Made by a program: the position numbers and the translations under genes. Below the pieces are notes generated by a model. That model searched no databases. It was not told the origin of the DNA and saw only the letters and a program-made list of their open reading frames with translations. Below are positions 35,911 through 44,887 of a DNA stretch of 64,000 nt, piece by piece. Within the stretch, counting starts at the first letter, position 1. Every line of letters starts with the position of its first letter. Source of the stretch: Chitinophagaceae bacterium (lineage in GTDB: Bacteria; Bacteroidota; Bacteroidia; Chitinophagales; Chitinophagaceae). Location: positions 47,330-111,329 of the forward strand of contig CANGIY010000014.1 in assembly GCA_947454235.1 (NCBI GenBank). The letters run 5' to 3'.

Positions 35911-36834
35911 ATGCGCAAACTTGGTATTCTTTTATTTGGTTTTGGCATGGTTACATTAAGTACTCATGCGCAGGAAGCAAAGAAAAAGGAATCTGGTAAA
36001 TCTAAGAAGGCTCCTGCTGTTGCTGCTCCAAAAGTAGCAAAAGGTGCAAAGCCAAAGGTGGTTCCACATCCTCCAATGCCGCCAACTGCTGACAACAATG
36101 TACCGCCGTTGCCGCCGGGCGCACCACCGCTGCCACAAGGTCCACAACCGCCACAACCGCCTATGCCAGTGGGCGCTCCTCCATTGCCACAAGGCCCTCA
36201 ACCACCTATGCCGGGTCAACCGCCATTACCGGGTGGAGGAGGTCATCCTGTAGCTGTAGAACATAATGGAAAAGGAAAAAAAGGGAAGGTGCCAAAGTTG
36301 CCGGGTCAACCGCCAATTCCTGGTCAGGCAAATGGACAAATTCCTCCTCCTAACCCAATTCCTGGACAGCCTCCAATACCTGGTCAACCTCCGTTGCCGG
36401 GACAAGAAAATGGTCGTCCTGTAGCTGGTCAGCCACCAATACCACCTCCATTGCCGGGTCAACCGCCAATGCCACCATTGCCGGGTCAGGAAGCGAAGCC
36501 ACAAGCTCCGCCTAGCCCTAATGCAGGTGTTTTCAAATTCAATGAAGAGCGTCACAGCTTTGGTTTATTGACAGAAGGACCTACCGCAGAATATGATTTT
36601 GAATTTACCAATACGGGTAAAGAAGATATTGTAATTTCAAATGCAAGAGCATCTTGCGGTTGTACTGTGCCAACATATCCTAAAGAGGGTATCCCAGCCG
36701 GAAAAACTGGTAAAATACACGTTGTGTACACTACACAAGGTCACATTGGTCAGTTCAACAAAGAAGTATACATCACCTCTAATGCAAAGCAACAAAACCT
36801 GACTTTGTACATTTCTGGTGAAGTGAAGAAATAA
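35911..36834 (+). CDS. Secreted proline-rich protein with C-terminal DUF1573 domain
   Basis: 307-residue protein with a signal peptide ending at STHAQ. Residues ~55-205 are a Pro/Gly/Gln-rich linker made of PGQPP, PPLP and PxPGQ words with long collagen-like character (GQPPIPGQPPLPGQ). The C-terminal ~100 residues form a DUF1573 Ig-like domain (FKFNEERHSFGLLTEGPTAEYDFEFTNTGKEDIVISNARASCGCTVPTYP) typical of Bacteroidota envelope proteins; DUF1573 shares its ASCGCT motif with domains seen in surface adhesins and thiol proteins. Likely an extended cell-surface or periplasmic protein with a low-complexity spacer. A strong terminator follows. Confidence 0.85.
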   Translation: MRKLGILLFGFGMVTLSTHAQEAKKKESGKSKKAPAVAAPKVAKGAKPKVVPHPPMPPTADNNVPPLPPGAPPLPQGPQPPQPPMPVGAPPLPQGPQPPMPGQPPLPGGGGHPVAVEHNGKGKKGKVPKLPGQPPIPGQANGQIPPPNPIPGQPPIPGQPPLPGQENGRPVAGQPPIPPPLPGQPPMPPLPGQEAKPQAPPSPNAGVFKFNEERHSFGLLTEGPTAEYDFEFTNTGKEDIVISNARASCGCTVPTYPKEGIPAGKTGKIHVVYTTQGHIGQFNKEVYITSNAKQQNLTLYISGEVKK

Positions 36835-36850
36835 TTAATAGAACTTTTAT

Positions 36851-36890
36851 CGCGAGCCGCCTCATTGATTTGGGGCGGCTCGTTTTGTTT
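36851..36890 (+). terminator. Rho-independent terminator after the DUF1573 gene
   Basis: CGAGCCGCC and GGCGGCTCG form a strong hairpin with a loop of about 12 bases, followed by TTTTGTTTT. Confidence 0.85.
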
Positions 36891-36952
36891 TGAGTGGGGG
36901 GCTGGTAAATAAGCCGGTTCTCCATTTAACTTACCCTCGTACCCTCATCAAT

Positions 36953-36986
36953 CAAAAACGCCACATACTCCTAAAAGCATGTGGCG
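36953..36986 (-). terminator. Rho-independent terminator for the lectin/Ig-repeat gene
   Basis: CGCCACAT and ATGTGGCG pair perfectly around a 12-base loop; on the minus strand a T run (TTTTTG) follows. It is placed right after the stop of the 37011-40640 gene. Confidence 0.75.
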
Positions 36987-37010
36987 CATTATATTTTTGA
37001 AGTAGTATAT

Positions 37011-40000
37011 CTACCTGATCAAGGTTACATTACCTGTTTTATTGACTATTTTACCCGAGCCGCTAACTGTTGCTTGTACATCATAAATGTACACATCAAA
37101 AGGTTGCGCCTTACCGCTGAACGAACCATCCCAGCCCTCGTTGATATCCTTGGTTTCAAACATTAATTGCCCCCAACGGTCAAACACCCTGAAATGATTC
37201 AAAGTGGCTATTCCCGAAAGATTGATTTTGAATGTTTTATTGTAGTCGCCAGAAGGGGTAAACGCATTTGGTACGCCTATCACCGACTGCTCCTGTACAT
37301 CAACATACACCGAGTCTTGTGCAGTACAACCAAAATTGGTGGTTGCTGTTACAACGTATTTCACGCCCAATGCAGGTTGAACCGTTGGGTCAAGAATACT
37401 GTTATTGTCAAGTCCTTCATTTGGTAGCCAAGTAAAGGCACTGCCATTACTTTGAGGTGTAAAGTGCAGCGATTGCCCAGGGTACAGTTTTACAGTATCT
37501 CCCGCACCAATATTCACTATTGCGGCAGGGTGTACTATGATTTCAGCACGTTGGGTATCAGTACAGTTGAATTCATTTTTGGTCACTAAAAGGTACTTTA
37601 TCGAGTTAGCAGGTGTTGAAACATTGGAAAGCGTCGTAGAGTCAGGCAGGTAGAACGATGGCACCCAACGGTGTGTATCGAATTTACCAGTGTCAGTTGC
37701 TGTATATACAACAACTTCATGCGGGCATATTTCAGTGTAATTAGGTGTCAAAGTAACATTCGGTTTTGGATAAACTATTACTTGCACCGAATCAATATCG
37801 CTCTTACAACCACTCACAATTTCGCTGAGGTAGAAGAAATAAACTCCCGGAACTGTTGTTGATGGGATTGGCGCAACCGATGTTGATGTGCCACCTGAGG
37901 CGCTTGCATACCATTGTATATTTCTCCCATCAATCGGAATCAAAGGTGAGGCATATGCATACTGGCAATAGGTAAGCCACGTTACCCAAGGGGGTAGAGG
38001 TGTTTGATTTACAGAAATGTTCAAAGATGTATCGGAAGTGCAGCCGTTAATATCGGTCGCTACAACATGGTAAATACCTGCATATTCCAGCATTGCCGGA
38101 GCCCTGAAAGGTGCCGAACCTGCTGCTGTAAACGAATATGGGCCTGTCCATGAATAACGTGTACCAGGCGATGAAGTACCCAGGAATTTAAGGGTGTCGC
38201 GTGTACACACTGGGCTATTAGATGTTACGAGCAATGGCGGAGCGGCATTCACTGTAACCAACGACTGATTTTGTTTTGAGCACGGACCAATTGATGCTGT
38301 TAAAGTATAAATACCGGCATTGGCGCTAGCTGCATTTAAAATATCTGGATTCTGAAGGCTTGAGGTGAAACCACCCGGTCCTTCCCAGTAATAAGAAACG
38401 CCTGTTGAATCATTGTTACCTCTAAGTTGTATAGTATCGCCTTCGCATACGGGGTTATTGGTAGAGATTTTTGGTATCGTCGGACTTGGGTTGACAACCA
38501 CTGTTACTGTAGCTGTTGGTGATATACATCCAGATGCATCTTCGTACACGTAGTAGGTGCCTGATGCCGCTACTGTCACTCCAAAAATCGCAGGGAACTC
38601 AACATTGGAAGTAAATCCATTAGGCCCCGTCCAGTACCAATTTCCCGTTGATGGGGTAGCTGTTGCACTTAACGATAACAAGTTCCCGGCGCAGACGGGT
38701 GTTGTCGCCATCACCGTTGGCATGTCAGGAGTTTGGTTCACTATTACTGCTACCGTATTGCTACTTCGGCAGTTTCCCAATGTTGCGGTAACGGTATAAA
38801 CACCACTATTATAAGTTTGAATACTGTCGATAATTGGGTTTTGAGTTGTAGAGCTGAATGTATCCGGGCCCTCCCAGAAATAACGTACACCCGGGGTTGA
38901 ATCAGATGCAGTCAGGAATAAAGTATCGTTAGAACAGAATGGAGCTGTCAGTGCTGCAATTGCCGGCAAAGCTGGCGTTGAGTCAACGTAACAATATACG
39001 TAAGCAGGTGGAGCAGTGCAGCCTCCGTATGTAGCTGTTACAGTGTAACGTCCCTCACCCGAAGTTGGTATATTATTGATAGTTGGGTTTTGAAGCGTCG
39101 AAGTGAATCCATTCGGTCCTGTCCAGTTGTAAGTAGCACCTGCAGTATCGGTAACAAATAAGTTCAGGTTGTTTCCCGAACAAACAGGTCTGATTACAGG
39201 AATAATAGGTACAGGAGGCATAGGACTCAAAGTAACCGCTGTAGTTGCAGAAGCAGTACAAGTGCCAATTGTAGCAACAACTGTATAAATTCCAGCATTT
39301 CCGGCAGTTGTCGATGTTATTGTGTTTGTTGCATTTGTTGATGAATAGCCTGAAGGACCAGTCCAACGAAAAGAAACTGCTGCTGAATCGCTGGCTGACA
39401 AAGTAACATTATACCCAATACAAGTAGGCGAAGTATTTGTGGCAACAGGCACTGGCACTCTTATAGTAGTCACGCGTACCGATTGGGTATCCCGACACCC
39501 GTGCAATGATGCGATGACGGTATAAACCCCGGTATCAGCATACGAAAATCCTGTACGGGTAGGGTTGTACACAGAAGCAGAAAAGCCCGAAGGTCCAGTC
39601 CAGGAGAATGTCTCGCCAACTGAATCAGGCAAAGCAGTTAAATTAAGTGTAGTGCCATAACAAACCGGAGAGTTACTAGTAATTGTAAGGGAAGGTGTGT
39701 GGTTGACTGTAACAATTGTTGAAGCAGTGTCAGGTACGCCCGCAACAGTTTTTACAACATAATATATACCAGAGTCGGCATAAGTGACATTCGGAATAAT
39801 GGGGTATTGAAGCGTGCTCGTAAACCCTCCCGGTCCCCACCACGAATATGTAGCTCCTGTTGAATCACCAACTGCTCCCAGGCGTAAAGTATCTCCCATA
39901 CACAGAGGCCCATTATTAATAGGTGTTAAACATCCACTAGCAACAATTGAAACTTGTTTTATACTCTGGCGACTTGTAACACCACCGGTACTAGAACTGA

Positions 40001-40640
40001 ATCCAAACTGTCCTCTGATACCTAAGTAATAGTATCCTGTAATAGATGGGGTAGTACTGTCGTTGAGGTAAACCGAAACGTTTCCTGCATCATAAACAAC
40101 TTTAACGTGGTGCCAGCCTCCATCTCTTATCCACGTTAATGGACCAAGCACCGGACCTAGCCTTCCTGTTGTAGACCCTTCGACAAATGATGAAACTGAT
40201 CCATTATATCCTAATAAAGTAACAAGTGGGTTATTGCGGTCTCCGTCGTTATCGTAGGTATCAAATATCAAAATCAAACCGGTTGGTGTTGATGGCAAGC
40301 CAATTTGGGAACCTGTAATACCAGTAGGAGGAGGGTTATTTAAAAACCAAAAAGCGATACCATCGGCAGCACTTGTACCAGAGCTAGGAATAATTTGAAA
40401 GTCAAAATTGGCAGTAAACTTGCAATAGCCCGCCATGTTTATTACCGAGTCAAATTTAGCATAAGATGCAACCCCACCTGTAGTACTTGTCAATTGAAAA
40501 ACACTATCGTGGGTACTGGCAGCAGAAGGATAGCTCCAGCCGGTAGTTGAAATTGTGGTGCCGCCCATTGTTGCAGTAAATTGCGCATTCGAGTTGAATA
40601 CTAATAACAATGCAGCGACTATATAAATAATCCTTTTCAT
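37011..40640 (-). CDS. Large surface protein: L-type lectin domain, eight Ig/PKD-like repeats, gliding-associated C-terminal domain
   Basis: 1209-residue secreted protein with a signal peptide (MKRIIYIVAALLLVFNSNA). Residues ~25-235 are a legume-lectin-like beta sandwich (FDFQIIPSSGTSAADGIAFWF, LILIFDTYDNDG, DGGWHHVKVVYDAG), predicted to bind carbohydrate. Then come eight ~90-residue Ig/PKD-like repeats with the pattern SPVCxGxTLxL...YxWTGPxGFTS...QNPxI...GxYxVxAxxxGC, then a variant ninth unit, and further domains. The last ~90 residues (IGVPNAFTPSGDYN ... FRVFDRWGQLMFET ... GWDGSF) are the gliding-motility-associated / T9SS type B sorting domain. It is probably an adhesin exported by T9SS. 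An internal transposon-like feature is absent. A single gene, terminator downstream. Confidence 0.92.
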   Translation of the reverse strand: MKRIIYIVAALLLVFNSNAQFTATMGGTTISTTGWSYPSAASTHDSVFQLTSTTGGVASYAKFDSVINMAGYCKFTANFDFQIIPSSGTSAADGIAFWFLNNPPPTGITGSQIGLPSTPTGLILIFDTYDNDGDRNNPLVTLLGYNGSVSSFVEGSTTGRLGPVLGPLTWIRDGGWHHVKVVYDAGNVSVYLNDSTTPSITGYYYLGIRGQFGFSSSTGGVTSRQSIKQVSIVASGCLTPINNGPLCMGDTLRLGAVGDSTGATYSWWGPGGFTSTLQYPIIPNVTYADSGIYYVVKTVAGVPDTASTIVTVNHTPSLTITSNSPVCYGTTLNLTALPDSVGETFSWTGPSGFSASVYNPTRTGFSYADTGVYTVIASLHGCRDTQSVRVTTIRVPVPVATNTSPTCIGYNVTLSASDSAAVSFRWTGPSGYSSTNATNTITSTTAGNAGIYTVVATIGTCTASATTAVTLSPMPPVPIIPVIRPVCSGNNLNLFVTDTAGATYNWTGPNGFTSTLQNPTINNIPTSGEGRYTVTATYGGCTAPPAYVYCYVDSTPALPAIAALTAPFCSNDTLFLTASDSTPGVRYFWEGPDTFSSTTQNPIIDSIQTYNSGVYTVTATLGNCRSSNTVAVIVNQTPDMPTVMATTPVCAGNLLSLSATATPSTGNWYWTGPNGFTSNVEFPAIFGVTVAASGTYYVYEDASGCISPTATVTVVVNPSPTIPKISTNNPVCEGDTIQLRGNNDSTGVSYYWEGPGGFTSSLQNPDILNAASANAGIYTLTASIGPCSKQNQSLVTVNAAPPLLVTSNSPVCTRDTLKFLGTSSPGTRYSWTGPYSFTAAGSAPFRAPAMLEYAGIYHVVATDINGCTSDTSLNISVNQTPLPPWVTWLTYCQYAYASPLIPIDGRNIQWYASASGGTSTSVAPIPSTTVPGVYFFYLSEIVSGCKSDIDSVQVIVYPKPNVTLTPNYTEICPHEVVVYTATDTGKFDTHRWVPSFYLPDSTTLSNVSTPANSIKYLLVTKNEFNCTDTQRAEIIVHPAAIVNIGAGDTVKLYPGQSLHFTPQSNGSAFTWLPNEGLDNNSILDPTVQPALGVKYVVTATTNFGCTAQDSVYVDVQEQSVIGVPNAFTPSGDYNKTFKINLSGIATLNHFRVFDRWGQLMFETKDINEGWDGSFSGKAQPFDVYIYDVQATVSGSGKIVNKTGNVTLIR

Positions 40641-40772
40641 GAAAGGTGACTATTTTTAATGATGTGGTAAATTTAGATATTAATTGTGGTTCGGCAATAT
40701 ATGTTATGCACAAATCACACAACATTCAATAAATAAGACCTTCATTTGACTCAGTACGGTTGGTTAGGCTCC

Positions 40773-41657
40773 TTATTGTTGTTCAGCCCAGCCTAATCCA
40801 GCAATCTTCACCGTTTTTGTTGATACTTCTAAGCCATCAAGCATAGTTGTTTGGGGTGGCGCAGGTGTATTGTCATAACCATTTCGTCCACCAACTCCAA
40901 CACCCATTCCCGAAAAACCGCCAACACTTATAGACGGTCTTATCATGGGGCGTTTGTTGCCTTTTGGTTGTGCAGGCAATTGAACGTTAGGTTTGTAAGC
41001 TTCTGTTTCGATATATATACCAATGGGTTTGCCTTTATCAACTCTAGAAATTTCAGGTTTGTGCATAAAGCTCGCAAATGGCACTTTCGCTTCCCAAAAT
41101 AGATTGCCTTCACCATCTAATGCCATAGCCACTTCTATGCCACAGCTATCGTGTTCTTTCAATAGAAATTGTCCTTCGCACCCTTTGAAACCTTGCAGGG
41201 AATAGTCGTTGCAATATTTGTATTCATCTGCAACTTTTTCCATTAGTTCCCACCTCATTTTTTCCTGATTGGGAATCACTTTGATTGACTCGCTTGTTTG
41301 AGGGCGATTTGATTTGTACTCATCAGGTACCGGGAAATTGATGGCTGTTTTTTCATCGTGGTTCGCAGTTTTATCAATCCAAACGGTTAGCCCCCGGTGC
41401 ATTATTTTAAGTTGTGTTGCAAGGTCGCCGGTTTCTATTCGCAGATAGAGGTTGTTTTTGTCGTTTGTTACTGAATACCCAAGCCTTGCCTTAACATCGT
41501 AGTCTTTATAGTCAGCCGACCAATCGTCTTTTTTGCCATCAATTGTGATAGGGCTCACCTGCCAATATCCCTGGTACTTTTTGTATTTTTTCTGGTTAGA
41601 AGTACTACAAGACGCTAAAAAAAATAAACAGTTAAAAAAGAAAAATAATTTACGCAT
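40773..41657 (-). CDS. Putative lipoprotein with CBM9/DOMON-like domain
   Basis: 294-residue protein from the ATG at 41657 (MRKLFFFFNCLFFLASCSTS). The leader ends in a lipobox (LASC), so a lipid-anchored protein is predicted; the ORF-track start 13 codons earlier is less likely. The body begins YWQVSPITIDGKKDDWSADY, a motif typical of carbohydrate-binding CBM9-like (DOMON) domains, and continues with SVTNDKNNLYLRIETGDL and LFWEAKVPFASF. A glycine-rich, low-complexity tail (SVGGFSGMGVGVGGRNGYDN) follows. Function unknown; sugar or haem binding is a family-based guess. A solo gene upstream of the lectin gene on the same strand. Confidence 0.72.
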   Translation of the reverse strand: MRKLFFFFNCLFFLASCSTSNQKKYKKYQGYWQVSPITIDGKKDDWSADYKDYDVKARLGYSVTNDKNNLYLRIETGDLATQLKIMHRGLTVWIDKTANHDEKTAINFPVPDEYKSNRPQTSESIKVIPNQEKMRWELMEKVADEYKYCNDYSLQGFKGCEGQFLLKEHDSCGIEVAMALDGEGNLFWEAKVPFASFMHKPEISRVDKGKPIGIYIETEAYKPNVQLPAQPKGNKRPMIRPSISVGGFSGMGVGVGGRNGYDNTPAPPQTTMLDGLEVSTKTVKIAGLGWAEQQ

Positions 41658-41842
41658 AGTTGGGCTTGTGTTTTCGCTTTGTTGTTTGACCTCCAAGTAA
41701 TTGCGAAGTTAAATGATTATTAAACTACTGAGTCCTAATAGTAAAAACTAGGGACATGAAAATTTAATTATTGATATTTAAGTGTAATATTCCCTAGTTT
41801 CAGTAGTTTCGCAACGGTTTTTAGTTCAAAAATAGAGAAAGT

Positions 41843-42280
41843 ATGATAGGCATGGAAGTAAAGACCTTATTGAAGGATATTTTTGCGAAAATTCATCAGT
41901 CCGCTGAAGCTCTGGACGCAGATTTCACTACTTCAAACATAAAAAGTTTGAAGAAAGAGCTTAAGGTCATCAGGTCATTTATGAGTTTTGTTAGGAGTAA
42001 TAACTCTGATAAAAACTTTCATATGCCCGATAAAGTCAAGAAAGTATACATAACGTTAGGTGCAATTTGTGAGTGGTTAGAAGAAAATCCCGGAAAGGAT
42101 ACTGATGATAACCCGTTGTGGGTAAACATATTCAATGTTGCGAAAGGTGAATGGGAAAGAAACTACTCTCCAGCGATTTTTAAGAAGTTTGAAGCCTACC
42201 TTATAGATTATCATTATGGCAAGATTCACCCTGATGTATTTCGTAATTTCCTGAGCCTCAAGGATAAAGCAGAAATGTAG
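41843..42280 (+). CDS. Hypothetical protein, weakly CHAD-like
   Basis: 145-residue soluble, mostly helical protein with no signal peptide. No family recognised with certainty. The spaced basic residues in IKSLKKELKVIRSFMSFVR and the segment PDKVKKVYITLGAICEWLEE resemble the first helices of CHAD domains, which bind polyphosphate, but the diagnostic histidines are missing. The start ATG at 41843 is well placed. It is monocistronic, ~240 bases before recQ, in an A+T-rich environment. Call kept as hypothetical. Confidence 0.6.
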   Translation: MIGMEVKTLLKDIFAKIHQSAEALDADFTTSNIKSLKKELKVIRSFMSFVRSNNSDKNFHMPDKVKKVYITLGAICEWLEENPGKDTDDNPLWVNIFNVAKGEWERNYSPAIFKKFEAYLIDYHYGKIHPDVFRNFLSLKDKAEM

Positions 42281-42519
42281 TACTACATTAGTATAGTACG
42301 GCAGCGATGTGTTTTGCACCCAAATTTTGGGGTGTTTTACCAGTATTTTTAGCAAGAGATCAATGGTGAATTTTACGTTTGAAATTTTACCAAATTGTTA
42401 TTGGTGAATTGTATTTTGAATAGACGTTTTTTCGTAAATTCGCAATCCGTTCAAAAATTCAAACTTCATTTACGTATTTACGAATCGATAGTTTGTAACT
42501 CTTAGTTAAAAAAACCAGT

Positions 42520-44745
42520 ATGAAAGCTAAAAACACATCCAGACCTGCTTTTGACCTAAAATATGAGTTGAATCAGTATTTTGGTTTCGACTCATTCAAA
42601 GGTGAGCAGGAAAGAATCATTCAAAGTGTACTGGATGGCAACGATACTTTTGTAATTATGCCAACAGGTGGCGGTAAGTCACTCTGTTATCAGTTACCGG
42701 CTCTTTTGTGTGAAGGGGTTGCAATTATTGTTTCTCCACTCATCGCACTTATGAAAAATCAGGTTGATTTAATAAGGGGGTATAGCAGCAAAGACAATAT
42801 TGCGCACTTCCTGAATTCAACCTTATCGAAATCTCAACAAAAGAAAGTAAAATCTGACCTTACTGAAGGAAAGACGAAAATGCTATACGTAGCTCCTGAA
42901 ACATTGACAAAACAGGAAAATATCGCTTTTTTCTCCGACCTCAACATTTCATTTATTGCTGTTGACGAAGCACACTGTATTTCAGAATGGGGACATGATT
43001 TCCGTCCTGAGTACCGCAAACTGAGGGGTATGATTAACGAAATCAATCGTGAACTACCAATTATTGCACTTACAGCAACCGCGACTCCAAAAGTTCAGGA
43101 TGATATTGTTAAGAACCTTGAGTTGGAATTGCCGCATATCTTTAAAGATTCGTTCAACAGGCCGAATCTTTACTACGAAGTAGTGCCAAAAGTGAGCAAA
43201 GAACAGGTTTTGAAACACATTGTGAAATTCATTACCGGTATGAAAGGTAAAAGTGGTATTATTTATACCCTTAACCGTAAAACCACTGAAGAGCTAGCTC
43301 AAACGCTCAATGCAAATGGCATTTCTGCAGTGGCGTACCACGCTGGTTTGGAGTCTCCCCTCAGGGCGCAAAGACAAGATCAGTTCTTACATGAAAAAGT
43401 AGATGTCATAGTCGCTACCATTGCCTTCGGTATGGGTATTGATAAACCAGATGTCCGCTTTGTTATGCACTACAACATTCCTAAATCGCTTGAAAACTAC
43501 TACCAGGAAACCGGTAGGGCAGGAAGAGACGGTTTAGAGGGCAAGTGTGTTTTGTATTATTCTTATAAAGACGTTCAAAAGCTCGAACACTTAATGCGCG
43601 ATAAGCCATTAAGCGAACGTGAAATGGGTGCTCAGTTGATTTCAGAAACACTTGCCTATGTAGAAAGCGGTGTGTGCAGAAGGAAGCTTTTGTTGCATTA
43701 CTTTGGTGAAGAGTATAAAACAGAAAATTGCGATAGCTGCGACAACTGTAAAAATCCTAAAGAAAAACTTGAAGTTAAAGACAGCGTAAAAATTACACTT
43801 GACGCCATTAATGAACTCGATGAGCGTTTTGGTATTGAATACGTTGTAAACATCATACTTGGTAAAGCCAATCCTCAGGTTCAAACTTACAGGCACGATA
43901 AATTAAAATCGTTCGGTAAGGGGCTTATCATGGAAATGGAAGCTAACTTCTGGTACTCTCTTATTCGCCAGATGATTCTTGAGGGAATGATCAGGAAAGA
44001 TATAGAGGAGTATGGATTGCTAAAAGTGACTGAAAAAGGTCATAAGTTCCTTAAAAAGCCATATTCTATTCAGGTGGTATTGAACCACAACTATGAAGAC
44101 GCGCAAGGCGACGACGACGAAGCAAGCGGTGCCGTATCAGGACCTGCGGCTGTAGATCCTGCGTTGTTTGAGATGCTGAAAGGCTTGAGGAAACAAATCG
44201 CTAAAGAGAAAAACCTGCCTCCGTTCGTAATCTTCCTCGAAAATTCATTGGAAGATATGGCTACTAACTATCCTACTACGCTTGAAGAGCTGGAAAAGAT
44301 ACAAGGGGTAAGCAAGGGTAAATCAATTCGTTACGGTAAGAAATTTGTGGAATTGATTGGTCGCTACGTTGAAGAAAACGATATCGTTAAACCTGACGAT
44401 TTTGTGATGAAGAGCGTAGTGAACAAGAGCGGTATGAAGGTGTTCATTATCCAGAACATTGATAAGAAAATACCATTGGAGACAATTGCTAAAAACAAAG
44501 GTTTATCGATTCAGGAATTACTTGTTGAGATGGAAACTATTGTTGCTAGTGGTACACGTTTGAACCTGGATTATTGCCTTGAGCAAGAACTTGATGAAGA
44601 CGAACAAGACGAAATTTTTGAGTTCTTCAGAAGCAGTGCTGATGATGACATGGAAGGTGCTTTCGAGGAATTCCGCGACCGCGATGTAAGTATCGAACAC
44701 CTGAAAATGATGCGCATCAAATTCATGAGTGAATACGCCAACTAA
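42520..44745 (+). CDS. recQ: ATP-dependent DNA helicase RecQ
   Basis: 741-residue 3'-5' helicase that unwinds DNA during recombination and repair. Helicase core: Walker A PTGGGKSLCYQLPA (Lys53), DEAH box VDEAHCISEWGHDFRPEY, TATATP, and the second RecA lobe with GIDKPDVRFVMHYNIPKSLENYYQETGRAGRDG. The RQC domain follows with the zinc cysteines (ESGVCRRKLLLHYF ... NCDSCDNC), then a winged helix, the HRDC domain (~550-620) and an extra C-terminal helical/acidic region. Longer than E. coli RecQ (609), as usual for Bacteroidota. Start ATG at 42520. Confidence 0.96.
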   Translation: MKAKNTSRPAFDLKYELNQYFGFDSFKGEQERIIQSVLDGNDTFVIMPTGGGKSLCYQLPALLCEGVAIIVSPLIALMKNQVDLIRGYSSKDNIAHFLNSTLSKSQQKKVKSDLTEGKTKMLYVAPETLTKQENIAFFSDLNISFIAVDEAHCISEWGHDFRPEYRKLRGMINEINRELPIIALTATATPKVQDDIVKNLELELPHIFKDSFNRPNLYYEVVPKVSKEQVLKHIVKFITGMKGKSGIIYTLNRKTTEELAQTLNANGISAVAYHAGLESPLRAQRQDQFLHEKVDVIVATIAFGMGIDKPDVRFVMHYNIPKSLENYYQETGRAGRDGLEGKCVLYYSYKDVQKLEHLMRDKPLSEREMGAQLISETLAYVESGVCRRKLLLHYFGEEYKTENCDSCDNCKNPKEKLEVKDSVKITLDAINELDERFGIEYVVNIILGKANPQVQTYRHDKLKSFGKGLIMEMEANFWYSLIRQMILEGMIRKDIEEYGLLKVTEKGHKFLKKPYSIQVVLNHNYEDAQGDDDEASGAVSGPAAVDPALFEMLKGLRKQIAKEKNLPPFVIFLENSLEDMATNYPTTLEELEKIQGVSKGKSIRYGKKFVELIGRYVEENDIVKPDDFVMKSVVNKSGMKVFIIQNIDKKIPLETIAKNKGLSIQELLVEMETIVASGTRLNLDYCLEQELDEDEQDEIFEFFRSSADDDMEGAFEEFRDRDVSIEHLKMMRIKFMSEYAN

Positions 44746-44768
44746 AAAAAGCAATCCTTATATAATAC

Positions 44769-44797
44769 GAAAGCCGCTCTTTTTTGGGCGGCTTTTG
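44769..44797 (+). terminator. Rho-independent terminator after recQ
   Basis: AAAGCCGC and GCGGCTTTT pair around a loop of ~10 bases with a T-rich tail just after the recQ stop. Confidence 0.75.
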
Positions 44798-44829
44798 CTT
44801 TATGGGGGGGGCAGTGTATAAAACCTACC

Positions 44830-44865
44830 AAAAAAACGGGCTGCTCAATGAAGAACAGCCCGCTG
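44830..44865 (-). terminator. Rho-independent terminator for aconitase
   Basis: On the minus strand GCGGGCTGTTC and GAGCAGCCCGT form a hairpin around TTCATT, followed by a run of T (AAAAAA on the plus strand at 44831). It lies just past the aconitase stop. Confidence 0.82.
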
Positions 44866-44887
44866 TAGTATTTAAGTTTTTGATTTA

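Noticed and set aside
35956-36555. Arg/Trp-rich minus-strand ORFs opposite the DUF1573 gene
   Set aside because: They are the reverse translation of the proline-rich low-complexity spacer (CCA/CCG words read as TGG/CGG) and not real proteins.
37011-40640. Regular repeats in the large minus-strand gene considered as a CRISPR or tandem DNA array
   Set aside because: The period is ~270 bases, the repetition is at protein level with a divergent DNA sequence, and it lies within one open reading frame.
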